A DNA stretch of 64,000 nt from Nostoc commune NIES-4072. Lineage in GTDB: Bacteria > Cyanobacteriota > Cyanobacteriia > Cyanobacteriales > Nostocaceae. Both the position numbers and the translations under genes were made by a program. The notes below the pieces were generated by a model. That model saw nothing but the letters and a program-made list of their open reading frames with translations. It had not been told where the DNA came from and made no database searches. Numbering within the stretch: the first letter of the stretch is position 1; each line of letters starts with the position of its first letter. Shown piece after piece: positions 55,586-64,000 of this stretch. The stretch lies in NCBI RefSeq assembly GCF_003113895.1, contig NZ_BDUD01000001.1, positions 7,010,559 through 7,074,558 of the forward strand. Direction: 5' to 3'.

Positions 55586-56494
55586 AAGGCTCTTTTCCCA
55601 CTCTAATCGTTGAGATGTCTGGCTCAGGTCTCCCCTGGATGAGTCCTGTTTATTCATGACTCGCTACCACATATCTTTATGGCGAGAATAATTTTTTCTC
55701 ACCATACTCACTCCCCACATCCATATTTTGAGTTTGCATCCAATTGGAAGCTATTTAAGGCTTTAAAACCGAGCCGGATAAAACTTATTTATTAACTATA
55801 CATTTCATAAAAATAATGATTAATTTGTTTGTATCGAGCTTAAAGAAAATCTTAATATTTGTTGAAATTCTACCTCAATGAACATTTTACCTTTACCCAT
55901 AAAGTGCTTTTAGAAAACATTTAAGCTTGTTGTAATTACATTTCATCTGATTTATTACTGATTTTAATATTTAATGCATGATGATATTCTGCTACCAAGT
56001 TTACAGTTCCTTCATAATTAACTTTACTTTCTTGATGTAAAAGAATAATCTCTTTTGTCATCATTTATCTAAATAGATTAATTAAAGGAAAATCAAAATT
56101 GTTGGCTTTTAAAATACATATTGCATATATAAAAATGTAACTCATGAACATTTATTTTTGTATCAATCACTACTGTTTTGATATATTTATCTGACTAATC
56201 AAAAAATACTTGAAAAAGAATATCATCATTTTTATAGAGATATTTGTATCTTGTGGAAATAATAGTTATCCATACACAGTAGTAATTAGATACTTTAGCT
56301 CCCTACAACTAGACAATTATTATCAATAATCCTTATCTATAATTTGAAATTAAAAACAATGTAATTTTGTGTTCAAAGTCATCGGAATTTGATGACTAAA
56401 AAGTAATTTTTGAATATAAACGAATAAAAGATTAGGATAATATGATGATTAATGCACAAACAGATTGAAAGGCAAAATTGCCGAAGGATTATTC
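55586..56494. other. AT-rich 0.9-kb divergent cnfR/fdxB control region
   Basis: A GTA-N9-TAC pair at about 56278-56292 is one base too wide for a standard NtcA site. A 42-aa minus-strand ORF (55936-56064, MMTKEIILLHQESK...) is open but has no ribosome site. The region otherwise lacks repeats, in contrast to most gaps here, and may hold the CnfR/NtcA regulatory targets. Confidence 0.5.
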
Positions 56495-56788
56495 ATGGCA
56501 CAGCTAACAGGTTTGACATTTGGCGGTAAGGCTTGGACACCAAAATTCGCTCAAGAAATTGACAAGGACAAATGTATCGGTTGTGGCAGATGCGTTAAAG
56601 TATGCGGTTACAATGTTTTGGGTTTGAAGGCGCTCAATGAAGAAGGCGAATTTGTAGATGATGAAGATGATGATGAAATTGAACGCAAAGTAATGGCAGT
56701 TACTTCTCCAGAAAACTGTATTGGTTGTGAAGCGTGTTCACGGATTTGCCCCAAAAATTGCTACACCCATGTTGCATTAAACAACTAA
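56495..56788 (+). CDS. fdxB: Ferredoxin III, nif-specific
   Basis: 97 residues from [11 protein letters not shown] (AAGGA before). Two clusters: [15 protein letters not shown] and [15 protein letters not shown] (C-x2-C-x2-C-x3-C with a modified first motif, Gly instead of Pro), separated by an acidic loop. This is the nif-linked FdxB type that carries electrons in nitrogen-fixing cells. Divergent from cnfR and ahead of the cox operon. Confidence 0.9.
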   Translation: MAQLTGLTFGGKAWTPKFAQEIDKDKCIGCGRCVKVCGYNVLGLKALNEEGEFVDDEDDDEIERKVMAVTSPENCIGCEACSRICPKNCYTHVALNN

Positions 56789-57084
56789 GGTTTTTGAAGT
56801 TAGTCAAAATTGTTGTTCATTCAAGGAGGCACTGTTTGTATAAAGCGCAAATGTGCTAGGCAAGGTAACTTGAGGGGGATATTAAATATTTACTGTAACT
56901 AATAGAAAGTTCACAGTAAACAAATCCGTAAATCGCAAAATGTCAGTTATTAACAAAATTAAACTTGCTGCTAATATAGCCTAATCAATATTAGGTCTAA
57001 CAGTGCCCTCTTGGAACAACTAGCTTTTCTGGAAGCAGGGGGCTACCTTTTTCATAGGAGTTGAAATATAATTTGTAAGTTTCT

Positions 57085-57128
57085 GGGGGAAAGATATGGA
57101 AAAAATCTGGAAGTTTCCCCCATTTTTT
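57085..57128 (+). terminator. Intrinsic terminator / attenuator ahead of coxB
   Basis: GGGGGAAA/TTTCCCCC stem with a 21-base loop, then ATTTTTT. It is 300 nt after fdxB and 180 nt before coxB. Confidence 0.7.
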
Positions 57129-57149
57129 ATGGCTGCACGTTAGAAAGTT

Positions 57150-57290
57150 AATAAGTGAAAAGGGAATAGGGAATGGGGAATGGGGAATGGGGAATAGGGA
57201 ATAAATAACAATGCCCAATTACCAATTACCAATTACCAATCCCCAATCCCCAATCCCCAGTACCCAATACCCAGTACCTATAAAAGACTG
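57150..57290. repeat. GGGGAAT / CCCCAAT heptamer arrays
   Basis: GGGGAAT units then ACCAATT, CCCCAAT and CCCAGTA units immediately upstream of coxB. Confidence 0.88.
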
Positions 57291-57308
57291 TTTACACAGG
57301 TAGCATGT

Positions 57309-58352
57309 ATGCAACAAGTTCCTGTTTCACTATGGACTCTGGTTGCTGGGATAGTAGTTACAGCAATCAGTATTTGGATTGGTCAGAATCACACTTTGAT
57401 GCCGGTGCAAGCATCGTTACAAGCGCCTTTGGTAGACGGTTTTTTTAACGTCATGTTTACCATTGCGATCGCACTCTTCTTAGTGGTAGAAGGAACAATT
57501 GTACTTTTTTTGATTCAGTTTCGTCGCCGTCGCGGTGATGATAGTGATGGTGTGCGAGTAGAAGGCAACGTTCCCTTAGAAATCTTTTGGACAGCAATCC
57601 CAACAGTGATTGTTCTCGGCTTGGGCATTTACAGTGTAGATGTTTTTAACCGAATGGGCGGCTTTGAGCCTGCGGGTCATCCTCATTCAGCAGCTCATGT
57701 TGCTCATATACCGGGGAGTGCTTTGGCAGCCACATTAAGCGATACTGAAGCAACAACTGCCCCAGCAATAGCCCCAACAATTGGTATTGGCGCGTCTCCC
57801 AAAAACCTAGATAAACCAGCCGACTTAGTTGTTGATGTCAAAGGCATACAGTACGCCTGGTTATTTAATTACCCTGATAGTGGCATTACCTCTGGGGAAT
57901 TACACATACCCGTTGGTGCTGATGTACAACTCAACCTTTCAGCACAAGATGTAATTCATTCATTCTGGGTGCCAAACTTCCGCTTGAAACAAGATGCACT
58001 TCCCGGTATCCCTACCGAACTACGATTTGTCGCCACTAAACCAGGTACATATCCCGTAGTTTGTGCTGAATTGTGCGGTGGTTATCACGGTTCAATGCGG
58101 ACACAAGTAATTGTCCACACACCAGAAGAATATAATAACTGGCGGACAGAAAACCAGATTGCTCAACAGCAAAATTTAAATCAAGTCGTTGCAGTGAGCG
58201 AGTCCCCGTCTTGGCGGTTTCCGGCGATGGGGAACTCGCGAACCCAAAGGGTTAATCCAGCCGACTTATCAACATCAGAGTTTCTCGCACCCCACACCCA
58301 TGATATGGGAATTAGTGCAGCAACTCTACAGTCATTGGTCATTGGTCATTAG
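57309..58352 (+). CDS. coxB: Cytochrome c oxidase subunit II
   Basis: 347 residues. Two N-terminal TM helices, then the CuA domain with HSFWVPNFRLKQD (His) and CAELCGGYHGSM (two Cys, Glu, His, Met), so the CuA site is complete and the enzyme is a cytochrome c, not quinol, oxidase. The last residues QSLVIGH are coded by a heptamer-repeat stretch (see findings). First of coxBAC; adjacent to cnfR/fdxB, which suits the heterocyst-specific Cox2 oxidase that lowers oxygen for nitrogenase. Confidence 0.93.
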   Translation: MQQVPVSLWTLVAGIVVTAISIWIGQNHTLMPVQASLQAPLVDGFFNVMFTIAIALFLVVEGTIVLFLIQFRRRRGDDSDGVRVEGNVPLEIFWTAIPTVIVLGLGIYSVDVFNRMGGFEPAGHPHSAAHVAHIPGSALAATLSDTEATTAPAIAPTIGIGASPKNLDKPADLVVDVKGIQYAWLFNYPDSGITSGELHIPVGADVQLNLSAQDVIHSFWVPNFRLKQDALPGIPTELRFVATKPGTYPVVCAELCGGYHGSMRTQVIVHTPEEYNNWRTENQIAQQQNLNQVVAVSESPSWRFPAMGNSRTQRVNPADLSTSEFLAPHTHDMGISAATLQSLVIGH

Positions 58353-58518
58353 TCAAACGATTTTGGATTTTAGATTTGCGATTTTAGATTGGTTCCGCTA
58401 CGCCACTGGGGGATAAATCAAAAAATTATTTTAATCCAAAATCCAAAATTGCCCGATCAAGAGTCACATTTAATTGCTTTGAACATTTGACCCTGGTCTT
58501 TGCATAAGGGTAAAAAAT

Positions 58519-60207
58519 ATGACGCAGGTAGAATTTCCCCGGAATACTCCACCAGAAGAAAAGAAACCGGAAATGGTGGCTGGCCACACCTCCCATCCGA
58601 AGGCGTGGAAATGGCAAGACTATTTTACATTTAATGTTGACCACAAGGTTATTGGTATCCAATACCTAGTGACGGCGTTTGTGTTCTATCTCATCGGTGG
58701 ACTGATGGCTGTTGCTCTGCGTGTCGAATTAGCAACACCAGATGCAGACGTACTCGACCCCAATCTGTATAACGCTTTCATGACCAATCACGGGACGATT
58801 ATGATCTTCCTGTGGATTGTTCCTAGCGCCATTGGGGGATTTGGTAACTATTTGGTGCCGTTGATGGTTGGTGCTAGGGATATGGCTTTCCCGAAGCTGA
58901 ACGCGATCGCCTTTTGGTTAAATCCCCCAGCCGGTGCGCTGATTTTAGGTAGTTTCATTTTTGGCGGTTCGCAATCTGGTTGGACAGCTTACCCACCTTT
59001 GAGCTTAGTGACAGCACCAATCGCTCAAAGTATGTGGATACTTGCGATCGTCTTAGTGGGAACTTCTTCAATTTTGGGTTCACTGAACTTTGTGATCACC
59101 ATTTTGATGATGAAAGTTCCTAGCATGAAATGGGATCAAGTGCCCCTATTTTGCTGGGCAATCTTGGCAACCTCGTTGCTGGCGCTTCTCTCTACACCTG
59201 TATTAGCAGCCGGTTTAGTTCTACTGTTGTTTGACCTCAACTTTGGCACTTCCTTCTTCAAACCAGATGCAGGCGGTAATGTTGTAATTTATCAACACTT
59301 ATTCTGGTTTTATTCTCACCCGGCAGTATATTTAATGATTCTGCCCATTTTCGGCATCATGTCGGAGGTAATACCAGTTCACTCGCGTAAGCCAATCTTT
59401 GGTTATAAAGCGATCGCTTACTCTAGTGTAGCCATCTGCGTTGTTGGTTTGTTCGTCTGGGTACACCACATGTTCACCAGTGGCACACCCGGCTGGATGC
59501 GGATGTTCTTCACTATCTCCACTCTTATAGTTGCAGTTCCCACTGGCGTGAAAATTTTTGCTTGGGTTGCTACCCTCTGGGGTGGTAAAATCCGCTTCAC
59601 AGGTGCGATGCTTTTCGCCATTGGTTTGTTGTCCATGTTTGTCATGGGCGGCTTAAGTGGTGTGACGATGGGAACAGCCCCCTTTGATGTTCATGTCCAC
59701 GACACATATTATGTTGTCGGACATTTCCATTACGTTCTATTTGGTGGTTCCGTGTTTGGTATCTACGCAGGTATTTATCACTGGTTCCCCAAAATGACCG
59801 GACGAATGCTGAATGAAAGCTTGGCACGCATTCACTTTGCCCTTACCTTCATCGGTACTAATCTGACCTTTTTACCCATGCACGAGTTGGGCTTAAAAGG
59901 AATGCCGCGAAGAGTGGCAATGTATGACCCCCAATTTATCGACCTGAATCAAATTTGTACCTTTGGTTCATTTGTTTTGGCGATATCGGTAATTCCTTTC
60001 ACCATCAACATGATCTACAGTTGGCTGAAAGGGCCTTTGGCTGGTGATAATCCTTGGCAAGGTTTGACCTTAGAATGGACAACTAGCTCACCACCTGCAA
60101 TTGAAAACTGGGAAGTGTTGCCGGTTGTGACTCATGGCCCTTATGACTACGGTCATGATAATACTCTTGAAATACAGCCATCTGCAACACCGTCAGCTAA
60201 TGCTTAG
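58519..60207 (+). CDS. coxA: Cytochrome c oxidase subunit I
   Basis: 562 residues, 12 TM helices. Haem-copper ligands are visible: NHGTIMIFLW (low-spin haem His), FYSHPAVYLMILP (Cu-B His and cross-linked Tyr), WVHHMFTSG (two Cu-B His), and VVGHFHYV (haem a3/low-spin His). It pumps protons and reduces oxygen to water in the thylakoid or cytoplasmic membrane. It is 166 bp after coxB, a gap containing repeat DNA. Confidence 0.95.
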   Translation: MTQVEFPRNTPPEEKKPEMVAGHTSHPKAWKWQDYFTFNVDHKVIGIQYLVTAFVFYLIGGLMAVALRVELATPDADVLDPNLYNAFMTNHGTIMIFLWIVPSAIGGFGNYLVPLMVGARDMAFPKLNAIAFWLNPPAGALILGSFIFGGSQSGWTAYPPLSLVTAPIAQSMWILAIVLVGTSSILGSLNFVITILMMKVPSMKWDQVPLFCWAILATSLLALLSTPVLAAGLVLLLFDLNFGTSFFKPDAGGNVVIYQHLFWFYSHPAVYLMILPIFGIMSEVIPVHSRKPIFGYKAIAYSSVAICVVGLFVWVHHMFTSGTPGWMRMFFTISTLIVAVPTGVKIFAWVATLWGGKIRFTGAMLFAIGLLSMFVMGGLSGVTMGTAPFDVHVHDTYYVVGHFHYVLFGGSVFGIYAGIYHWFPKMTGRMLNESLARIHFALTFIGTNLTFLPMHELGLKGMPRRVAMYDPQFIDLNQICTFGSFVLAISVIPFTINMIYSWLKGPLAGDNPWQGLTLEWTTSSPPAIENWEVLPVVTHGPYDYGHDNTLEIQPSATPSANA

Positions 60208-60279
60208 GTAGTAAAGTGAGGAATGCGATCGCTCTCAAGCTGACTACAATTTCTAGTAATTTGATTTGAGAACTTGAAA

Positions 60280-60531
60280 CTTCAGCCTCAGAACTCGAAA
60301 GGCCGAGTTCAGAACTCGGAACTTCAGCCTCAGAACTCGAAAGGCCGAGTTCAGAACTCGGAACTTCAGCCTCAGAACTCGAAAGGCCGAGTTCAGAACT
60401 CGGAACTTCAGCCTCAGAACTCGAAAGGCCGAGTTCGGAACTCGGAACTTCAGCCTCAGAACTCGAAAGGCCGAGTTCGGAACTCGGAACTTCAGCCTCA
60501 GAACTCGAAAGGCCGAGTTCGGAACTCGGAA
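60280..60531. repeat. Six tandem 42-bp repeats between coxA and coxC
   Basis: Unit: CTTCAGCCTCAGAACTCG + AAAGGCCGAGTTC(A/G) + GAACTCGGAA. Copies 1-3 have A, copies 4-6 have G at one position; otherwise identical. Each unit holds two overlapping palindromes, GAACTCG/CGAGTTC around AAAGGC, and CCGAGTTC-N-GAACTCGG. The length is a multiple of three, which opens frames on both strands, but these are repeat artefacts. The gap of 470 bp holds nothing else. Confidence 0.95.
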
Positions 60532-60677
60532 CTTGGAATTTTGAGAATTCCTGAACAAGTGAAGAGTTGAGTTAAACAAGGATTTTGGATGAAGAATGAA
60601 ATATTTTGCCGCTTCAGACTTCATTCTTCATTCAAGCTTCCACAACAGACACAGTGGATAATATTGTCAAAAAATCT

Positions 60678-61277
60678 ATGACCATAGCTACAACCACAAG
60701 CGAAAATCACAATGCAGGACACGAAGAACATCCAGATTTAAGAGTTTGGGGATTGTTGACGTTCCTCGCTTCTGAATCCCTTATGTTTGGGGGATTTTTT
60801 GCCACTTATTTGTTTTTCCGGGGTACTACAGCAGTTTGGCCTCCAGAAGGAAGCGAAGTAGAACTACTCGTACCAACGATTAACACCATTATCCTGGTGT
60901 CTAGTAGTTTCGTCATTCACTTCGGTGATACGGCGATTAAAAAGAATAATGTCAAGGGAATGCAACTATGGTACGCAATTACCGCAATCATGGGGGCAAT
61001 TTTCTTAGGTGGTCAGGTTTATGAGTATTCAACATTAGGATACGGACTGACTACCAACGTCTTCGCTAACTGCTTTTATATCATGACAGGGTTCCACGGT
61101 TTGCACGTTTTTGTGGGACTGTTATTGATATTACGTGCATTGTGGCGATCGCGTCTTCCCGGTGAATATTCTGCAACCAATCATACTTTCATCGAAATGA
61201 CAGAAATTTACTGGCACTTCGTAGACATTATCTGGATTATTTTATTCACCTTGGTGTACGTTCTTACTTTGTTTTAA
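60678..61277 (+). CDS. coxC: Cytochrome c oxidase subunit III
   Basis: 199 residues from MTIATTTSENHN at 60678; an upstream in-frame ATG at 60606 lies in repeat-adjacent DNA and is unlikely. Five TM helices, WGLLTFLASESLMFGGFF (E conserved), and the C-terminal HTFIEMTEIYWHFVDIIW motif are typical of CoxC. Third gene of the oxidase operon. Confidence 0.92.
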   Translation: MTIATTTSENHNAGHEEHPDLRVWGLLTFLASESLMFGGFFATYLFFRGTTAVWPPEGSEVELLVPTINTIILVSSSFVIHFGDTAIKKNNVKGMQLWYAITAIMGAIFLGGQVYEYSTLGYGLTTNVFANCFYIMTGFHGLHVFVGLLLILRALWRSRLPGEYSATNHTFIEMTEIYWHFVDIIWIILFTLVYVLTLF

Positions 61278-61384
61278 ATTGGGCATGGGGCAGGGGGCAT
61301 TGGGCATTGGGCATTAATTATTCTGTCTCACTCCCTCATCTTCCCCAATCCCCAGTCCCTAGTCCCCAATCCCCAGTGACCAAT

Positions 61385-61870
61385 ATGCAAGCTAATACAA
61401 ACCAATTCTCATGGTTCCAGGTTCCAGAGGACATCAAAAATCTATTAATTTTAGCTGCACAAACCTGGGAGAACACATCAGAATCGGAAAAATATATTCA
61501 ACAAGCTTTAGCCAAAACTGGTGAAAATACAGATGTATTGGTAGCAGCATATAGATTTTTCTATTATAAAAATAATTATTCTCTTGCATTACAAACAACA
61601 ACTAAATTATTAGATAAAATTAAAGAAATAGAAAACTTGCCTGATGACTGGGAGCAACTTAAGCCGATATTAGTCAATCGCAAAGAAGACCCACAAATTC
61701 GATTGTACTTAAATGCTTATGCTGCTTCTGGATTAGTACTAGCAAAGTTAGGAGCAATTGAGCAAGCAAAAGAAATCAGCGCCAAAGTCAAAGAGATAGA
61801 CGAAAAGCATGATTTTGGAGCCGGAATTCTTCTGGATATTTTGACACGTCCAGCAGAAGAAGATGATTAA
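61385..61870 (+). CDS. Helical TPR-like protein, 161 aa
   Basis: Starts ATG 61385 within a heptamer array. All-helical: NLLILAAQTWENTSESEKYIQQALAK, VLVAAYRFFYYKNNYSLALQ, LYLNAYAASGLVLAKLGAIEQAKE, each resembling a TPR unit. Directly after coxC on the same strand, so it may assist the oxidase or nitrogenase apparatus. Not otherwise recognised. Confidence 0.75.
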   Translation: MQANTNQFSWFQVPEDIKNLLILAAQTWENTSESEKYIQQALAKTGENTDVLVAAYRFFYYKNNYSLALQTTTKLLDKIKEIENLPDDWEQLKPILVNRKEDPQIRLYLNAYAASGLVLAKLGAIEQAKEISAKVKEIDEKHDFGAGILLDILTRPAEEDD

Positions 61871-62200
61871 TTAGTCAATGCATATCTCGACAAGACGATG
61901 TGCGTTGTAGAGACGCGATTCATCGCGTCTGTAACGAGTGGGGAGACAAGGACACAAGGAGAATAACCCATGCCCCCTAATGCCCCATTCCCAATTCCCA
62001 ATGCCCTTTTGGTGAACAATCATGAACAATTGGTTATCTACCACATCATATTCCTCATACTCCCTATTAGGAGTAGCTACTGATAGCAACTCTATCATTC
62101 CTCCTATCACCATACCTACTAAACTTCCTGGAGGTAATAATATTCCTAATGTCTCTCCGATCATCATCATCCAATCTTCTCAGCTATCAATTTAAAAGTT
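61871..62200. other. Intergenic region with interspersed repeats
   Basis: Contains the AGACGCGATT-CATCGCGTCT palindrome (61911-61930), a GGGGCAT-type block and TTCCCAA repeats. A 99-aa minus-strand frame (61871-62170) passes through these repeats and is probably spurious. Confidence 0.45.
61911..61930. repeat. Palindrome AGACGCGATTCATCGCGTCT
   Basis: One-mismatch copy of the palindrome at 31619-31638. Confidence 0.8.
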
Positions 62201-62812
62201 ATGAAAGGTAAGGATTGGCTGCTAACGGGGGACGGTCATTATCAAGCCTGTAAAGCTGTAAGAGCATGGGATTTATTGAGAGAAAATTATCGCGTTTATC
62301 GGTTTTTAACTGAAATCGAAGATGTTCTCAATAGTGTGGACGATCAAACCAGTTGTCTGCCAGAAATCCGAATGCTCGTAAGGCGCTTAATAGTAAATTC
62401 CTACTGGGTGCGGAGTCAATATTTAGAGCCTTCGCCTAAAACGGGAACCTCTGTTTTACTCCTATACGATGAATTGGGTTTTCCGTTGACTGTGCAAACA
62501 GTAACATTTGCACCAGGAACTCGATCAACCATTCATAATCATGGGACGTGGGGAATCGTGGCGGTGTTAAAAGGTCAGGAAAAAAATACTTTTTGGCGAC
62601 GCACCCATAGCGCTGAAAATCTGGGCAAGATTGAACAGACAGGAGAGATAACTCTATTTCCAGGGGATATTATTAGCTTCACTCCTGATGCAATTCACAG
62701 TGTAGAAGCAATGGGTGATGAACCAACTGTGACTTTTAATATCTACGGCGAAACTGATCCGAGTGAGAGATTTGAGTTTGACCCGGTTAAGTGTAGTGCT
62801 AAAAACTTTTAG
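62201..62812 (+). CDS. Cysteine-dioxygenase-like cupin protein
   Basis: 203 residues. Cupin beta-barrel with the metal triad HNHGTW (His-x-His) and GIVAVLKGQEKNTFW, then FPGDIISFTPDAIHSVEAMG (third His). It fits the cysteine dioxygenase/thiol dioxygenase branch or a related metal-dependent enzyme that adds oxygen to a thiol. Sits between the cox operon and the nitrogenase-associated protein, so a link to sulfur or oxygen handling in heterocysts is possible. Substrate undetermined. Confidence 0.78.
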   Translation: MKGKDWLLTGDGHYQACKAVRAWDLLRENYRVYRFLTEIEDVLNSVDDQTSCLPEIRMLVRRLIVNSYWVRSQYLEPSPKTGTSVLLLYDELGFPLTVQTVTFAPGTRSTIHNHGTWGIVAVLKGQEKNTFWRRTHSAENLGKIEQTGEITLFPGDIISFTPDAIHSVEAMGDEPTVTFNIYGETDPSERFEFDPVKCSAKNF

Positions 62813-62825
62813 CATCACGCGGTAT

Positions 62826-62845
62826 GGGCGCACAATTGTGCGCCC
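62826..62845 (+). terminator. Perfect 20-bp palindrome GGGCGCACAATTGTGCGCCC
   Basis: 14 bp after the cupin stop, followed by TTAAAAAAG. A hairpin terminator or RNA stability element. Confidence 0.7.
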
Positions 62846-62881
62846 TTAAAAAAGAATAGTATTTTACAGCGAGGTAGTTGA

Positions 62882-63364
62882 ATGGCAAGAGTAATTTTCT
62901 ATAGTAAACCAGGCTGTAAAGGTGGTACTAAGCAAAAAGTTTTGCTTACAGCTGCTGGTCATGAGGTGATACCATACAATCTGCTAACAGAACCTTGGAC
63001 AGTTGAGCGGTTACGTTCATTTTTTGGCGATCGCCCCGTAGCCGAATGGTTTAATCCTTCCGCTCCAAAGGTAAAATCTGGTGAGGTAGTTCCTGAAAAA
63101 GTGGACGAACAAACCGCTTTGGCGCTGATGCTGAAAGAGCCGTTGTTGATTCGCCGTCCTTTATTAGAAGTAGGCGAACAGCGCGAGGTCGGATTTGATG
63201 TACAAAAGATTGATGCTTGGATTGGCTTACAAGCTGTGGATGAATCTTTACAAGAAATTAGCGACAATCTCATGAAGGAGAATTTGCAAGGCTGCTCTCA
63301 CGGTCATGGTCATCATCATGAACATGGTCATGAACACCAAAAGCAAGGCAACTGTAAACATTAG
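62882..63364 (+). CDS. Nitrogenase-associated ArsC/Spx-like protein with His-rich tail
   Basis: 160 residues. Thioredoxin-fold N-terminus ARVIFYSKPGCKGGTKQK with one Cys, and family elements LRSFFGDRPVAEWFN and LLIRRPLLEVG. This is the nitrogenase-associated protein family (NifO-type arsenate-reductase-like). The C-terminus GHGHHHEHGHEHQKQGN is very His-rich, a probable metal (nickel, zinc or molybdenum-independent) buffer. Together with cnfR and fdxB it strengthens the nif assignment of this block. Confidence 0.82.
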   Translation: MARVIFYSKPGCKGGTKQKVLLTAAGHEVIPYNLLTEPWTVERLRSFFGDRPVAEWFNPSAPKVKSGEVVPEKVDEQTALALMLKEPLLIRRPLLEVGEQREVGFDVQKIDAWIGLQAVDESLQEISDNLMKENLQGCSHGHGHHHEHGHEHQKQGNCKH

Positions 63365-63666
63365 TACAGCATATAGCGGTTCTCTGTTGAGTAGGTACTA
63401 AATCCCACCCCCCTTTTCGCAAGCACGGAGAGGGGGGACTGGAGTCGGTGAGAGACTTTGGGTTGGGGTTGTGACTTTGGGTCATTTGCGATCTTGGTGG
63501 TTAGCTAATTAATATTTCATGTATTATTAAGAGCGATCGCCCTCTCCCAACTCTTCAAAACTCTGGCATAATCAGACATGGTTGCACCTAAAAAGCTGAT
63601 TTAAAGCTTTACGCCGAATGGATATTTTAATAGAATAATCTCATCAAAAGATTCGCAGAAACATAA
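63365..63666. other. Intergenic region, nothing identified
   Basis: AT-rich; CCCCCCTTTT/GGGGGGACT stretches near 63409-63440 are low-complexity. HIP1 octamer at 63533. No gene. Confidence 0.4.
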
Positions 63667-64000
63667 ATGGACTGGATTACACTACTGCGATCGCTACAGT
63701 CTGATTTTATTAAAAGGTTAACATCTGGTTCTCTGCTTCATTGTGAAACAGAAGGTCAATATAGTGAAGTAACTATAATCTCTGGAGAAAGATTAAAGGC
63801 GCTACGGGAATTTTGCTGGCAAATGGCTGAGAAATATAAGCGTGTTTTGCCAGTCCGTGATGTTTTTCTTAGCTATCTCAAAGGCAAGTTGGGTGAGGAA
63901 GTTGTCAAAGAACGTTTAGCTGATTTTATTACGGAAGTTGATTATGAAAAGCGATTTGGCGGCGATGGCAATATAGATTTTACCTTGACTTCTGACCCAT
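63667..64000 (+). CDS. Unknown protein, C-terminus beyond window (possible nuclease fold)
   Basis: Starts ATG 63667 and is open to the window edge (about 111 codons). LREFCWQMAEKYKRVLPVRDVF, LGEEVVKERLADFITEVDYEK and FGGDGNIDFTLTSDP could be the start of a PD-(D/E)xK-type domain (Glu and Asp positions), but the Lys motif is outside. The assignment is tentative. Confidence 0.6.
   Translation, partial: MDWITLLRSLQSDFIKRLTSGSLLHCETEGQYSEVTIISGERLKALREFCWQMAEKYKRVLPVRDVFLSYLKGKLGEEVVKERLADFITEVDYEKRFGGDGNIDFTLTSDP

Noticed and set aside
56278..56292. NtcA site ahead of fdxB
   Set aside because: Spacing between GTA and TAC is nine bases, not eight.
60280..60531. CRISPR array between cox genes
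   Set aside because: Units are head-to-tail identical with no variable spacers.
60253..60624. Open frames on both strands across the coxA-coxC repeats
   Set aside because: Repeat length is a multiple of three and opens frames by chance; products are monotonous repeats and no ribosome site is present.
61871..62170. 99-aa minus-strand ORF
   Set aside because: Runs through interspersed and heptamer repeats; only the first part looks protein-like.

Overview
The window comes from a filamentous, heterocyst-forming, Nostoc-like cyanobacterium. Evidence is the abundance of HIP1 octamers (GCGATCGC), many short heptamer repeats of the Nostoc type (ATGACAA, TTGGGCA, GGGGAGT), photosynthesis genes (petB, petD, a CpcS/CpeS bilin lyase), and heterocyst genes: an HglK-like glycolipid-layer protein, the nif regulator CnfR (PatB), a nif-type ferredoxin III, and a coxBAC terminal oxidase. 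No lab-standard strain can be named from sequence alone.

Layout. 1-5.6 kb: a partial flavin oxidoreductase, an ISAzo13-type insertion sequence with elaborate hairpin ends, and a three-gene hypothetical unit. 5.7-16.6 kb: cysK, a secreted PAP2/vanadium-haloperoxidase-type enzyme, a BamE-repeat protein, a giant Ser/Thr kinase-AAA-GAF-histidine kinase, and a DUF4058 gene split by a MITE. 16.6-29.4 kb: ubiD, a metallo-beta-lactamase-fold protein lacking its metal motif, a site-2 protease, a phycobilisome pair (CpcS/CpeS lyase plus NblB-like HEAT protein), tRNA-Ser(GGA), an Fed2/FdC2-type ferredoxin, a nuclease lipoprotein, an inositol-phosphatase/DnaJ-TPR/hisZ/ferredoxin run and an ABC ATPase. 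29.4-31 kb: a transposon graveyard that has eroded into the end of a chorismate mutase gene. 31.6-35 kb: ctpA diverging from petB-petD. 36-51.8 kb: GDP-mannose dehydratase plus glycosyltransferase, hglK, a GNAT enzyme with ruvX, a DUF3727 protein, a nuclease-fold gene with an ochre stop, a YqeG phosphatase, proB, a Uma2 protein, a ROK kinase and a Mut7-C protein.

52.9-63.4 kb is the most coherent functional block: a sucrase/ferredoxin-like protein, CnfR, ferredoxin III, coxBAC, a TPR-like protein, a cysteine-dioxygenase-like cupin and a nitrogenase-associated thioredoxin-fold protein with a His-rich tail. It reads as a heterocyst micro-oxic/nitrogenase support island: CnfR turns on nif genes, ferredoxin III feeds electrons, and the oxidase consumes oxygen. 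coxA and coxC are separated by six perfectly phased 42-bp repeats made of overlapping palindromes.

A recurring theme is small mobile DNA. At least four MITE-like elements with (G/A)GACTT termini at TA sites, two dispersed repeat families, and heptamer repeats that supply the start or stop codons of several genes are visible. Two MITE insertions can be removed in silico, each restoring an intact reading frame. All functional assignments are from reading motifs; no database search was run.
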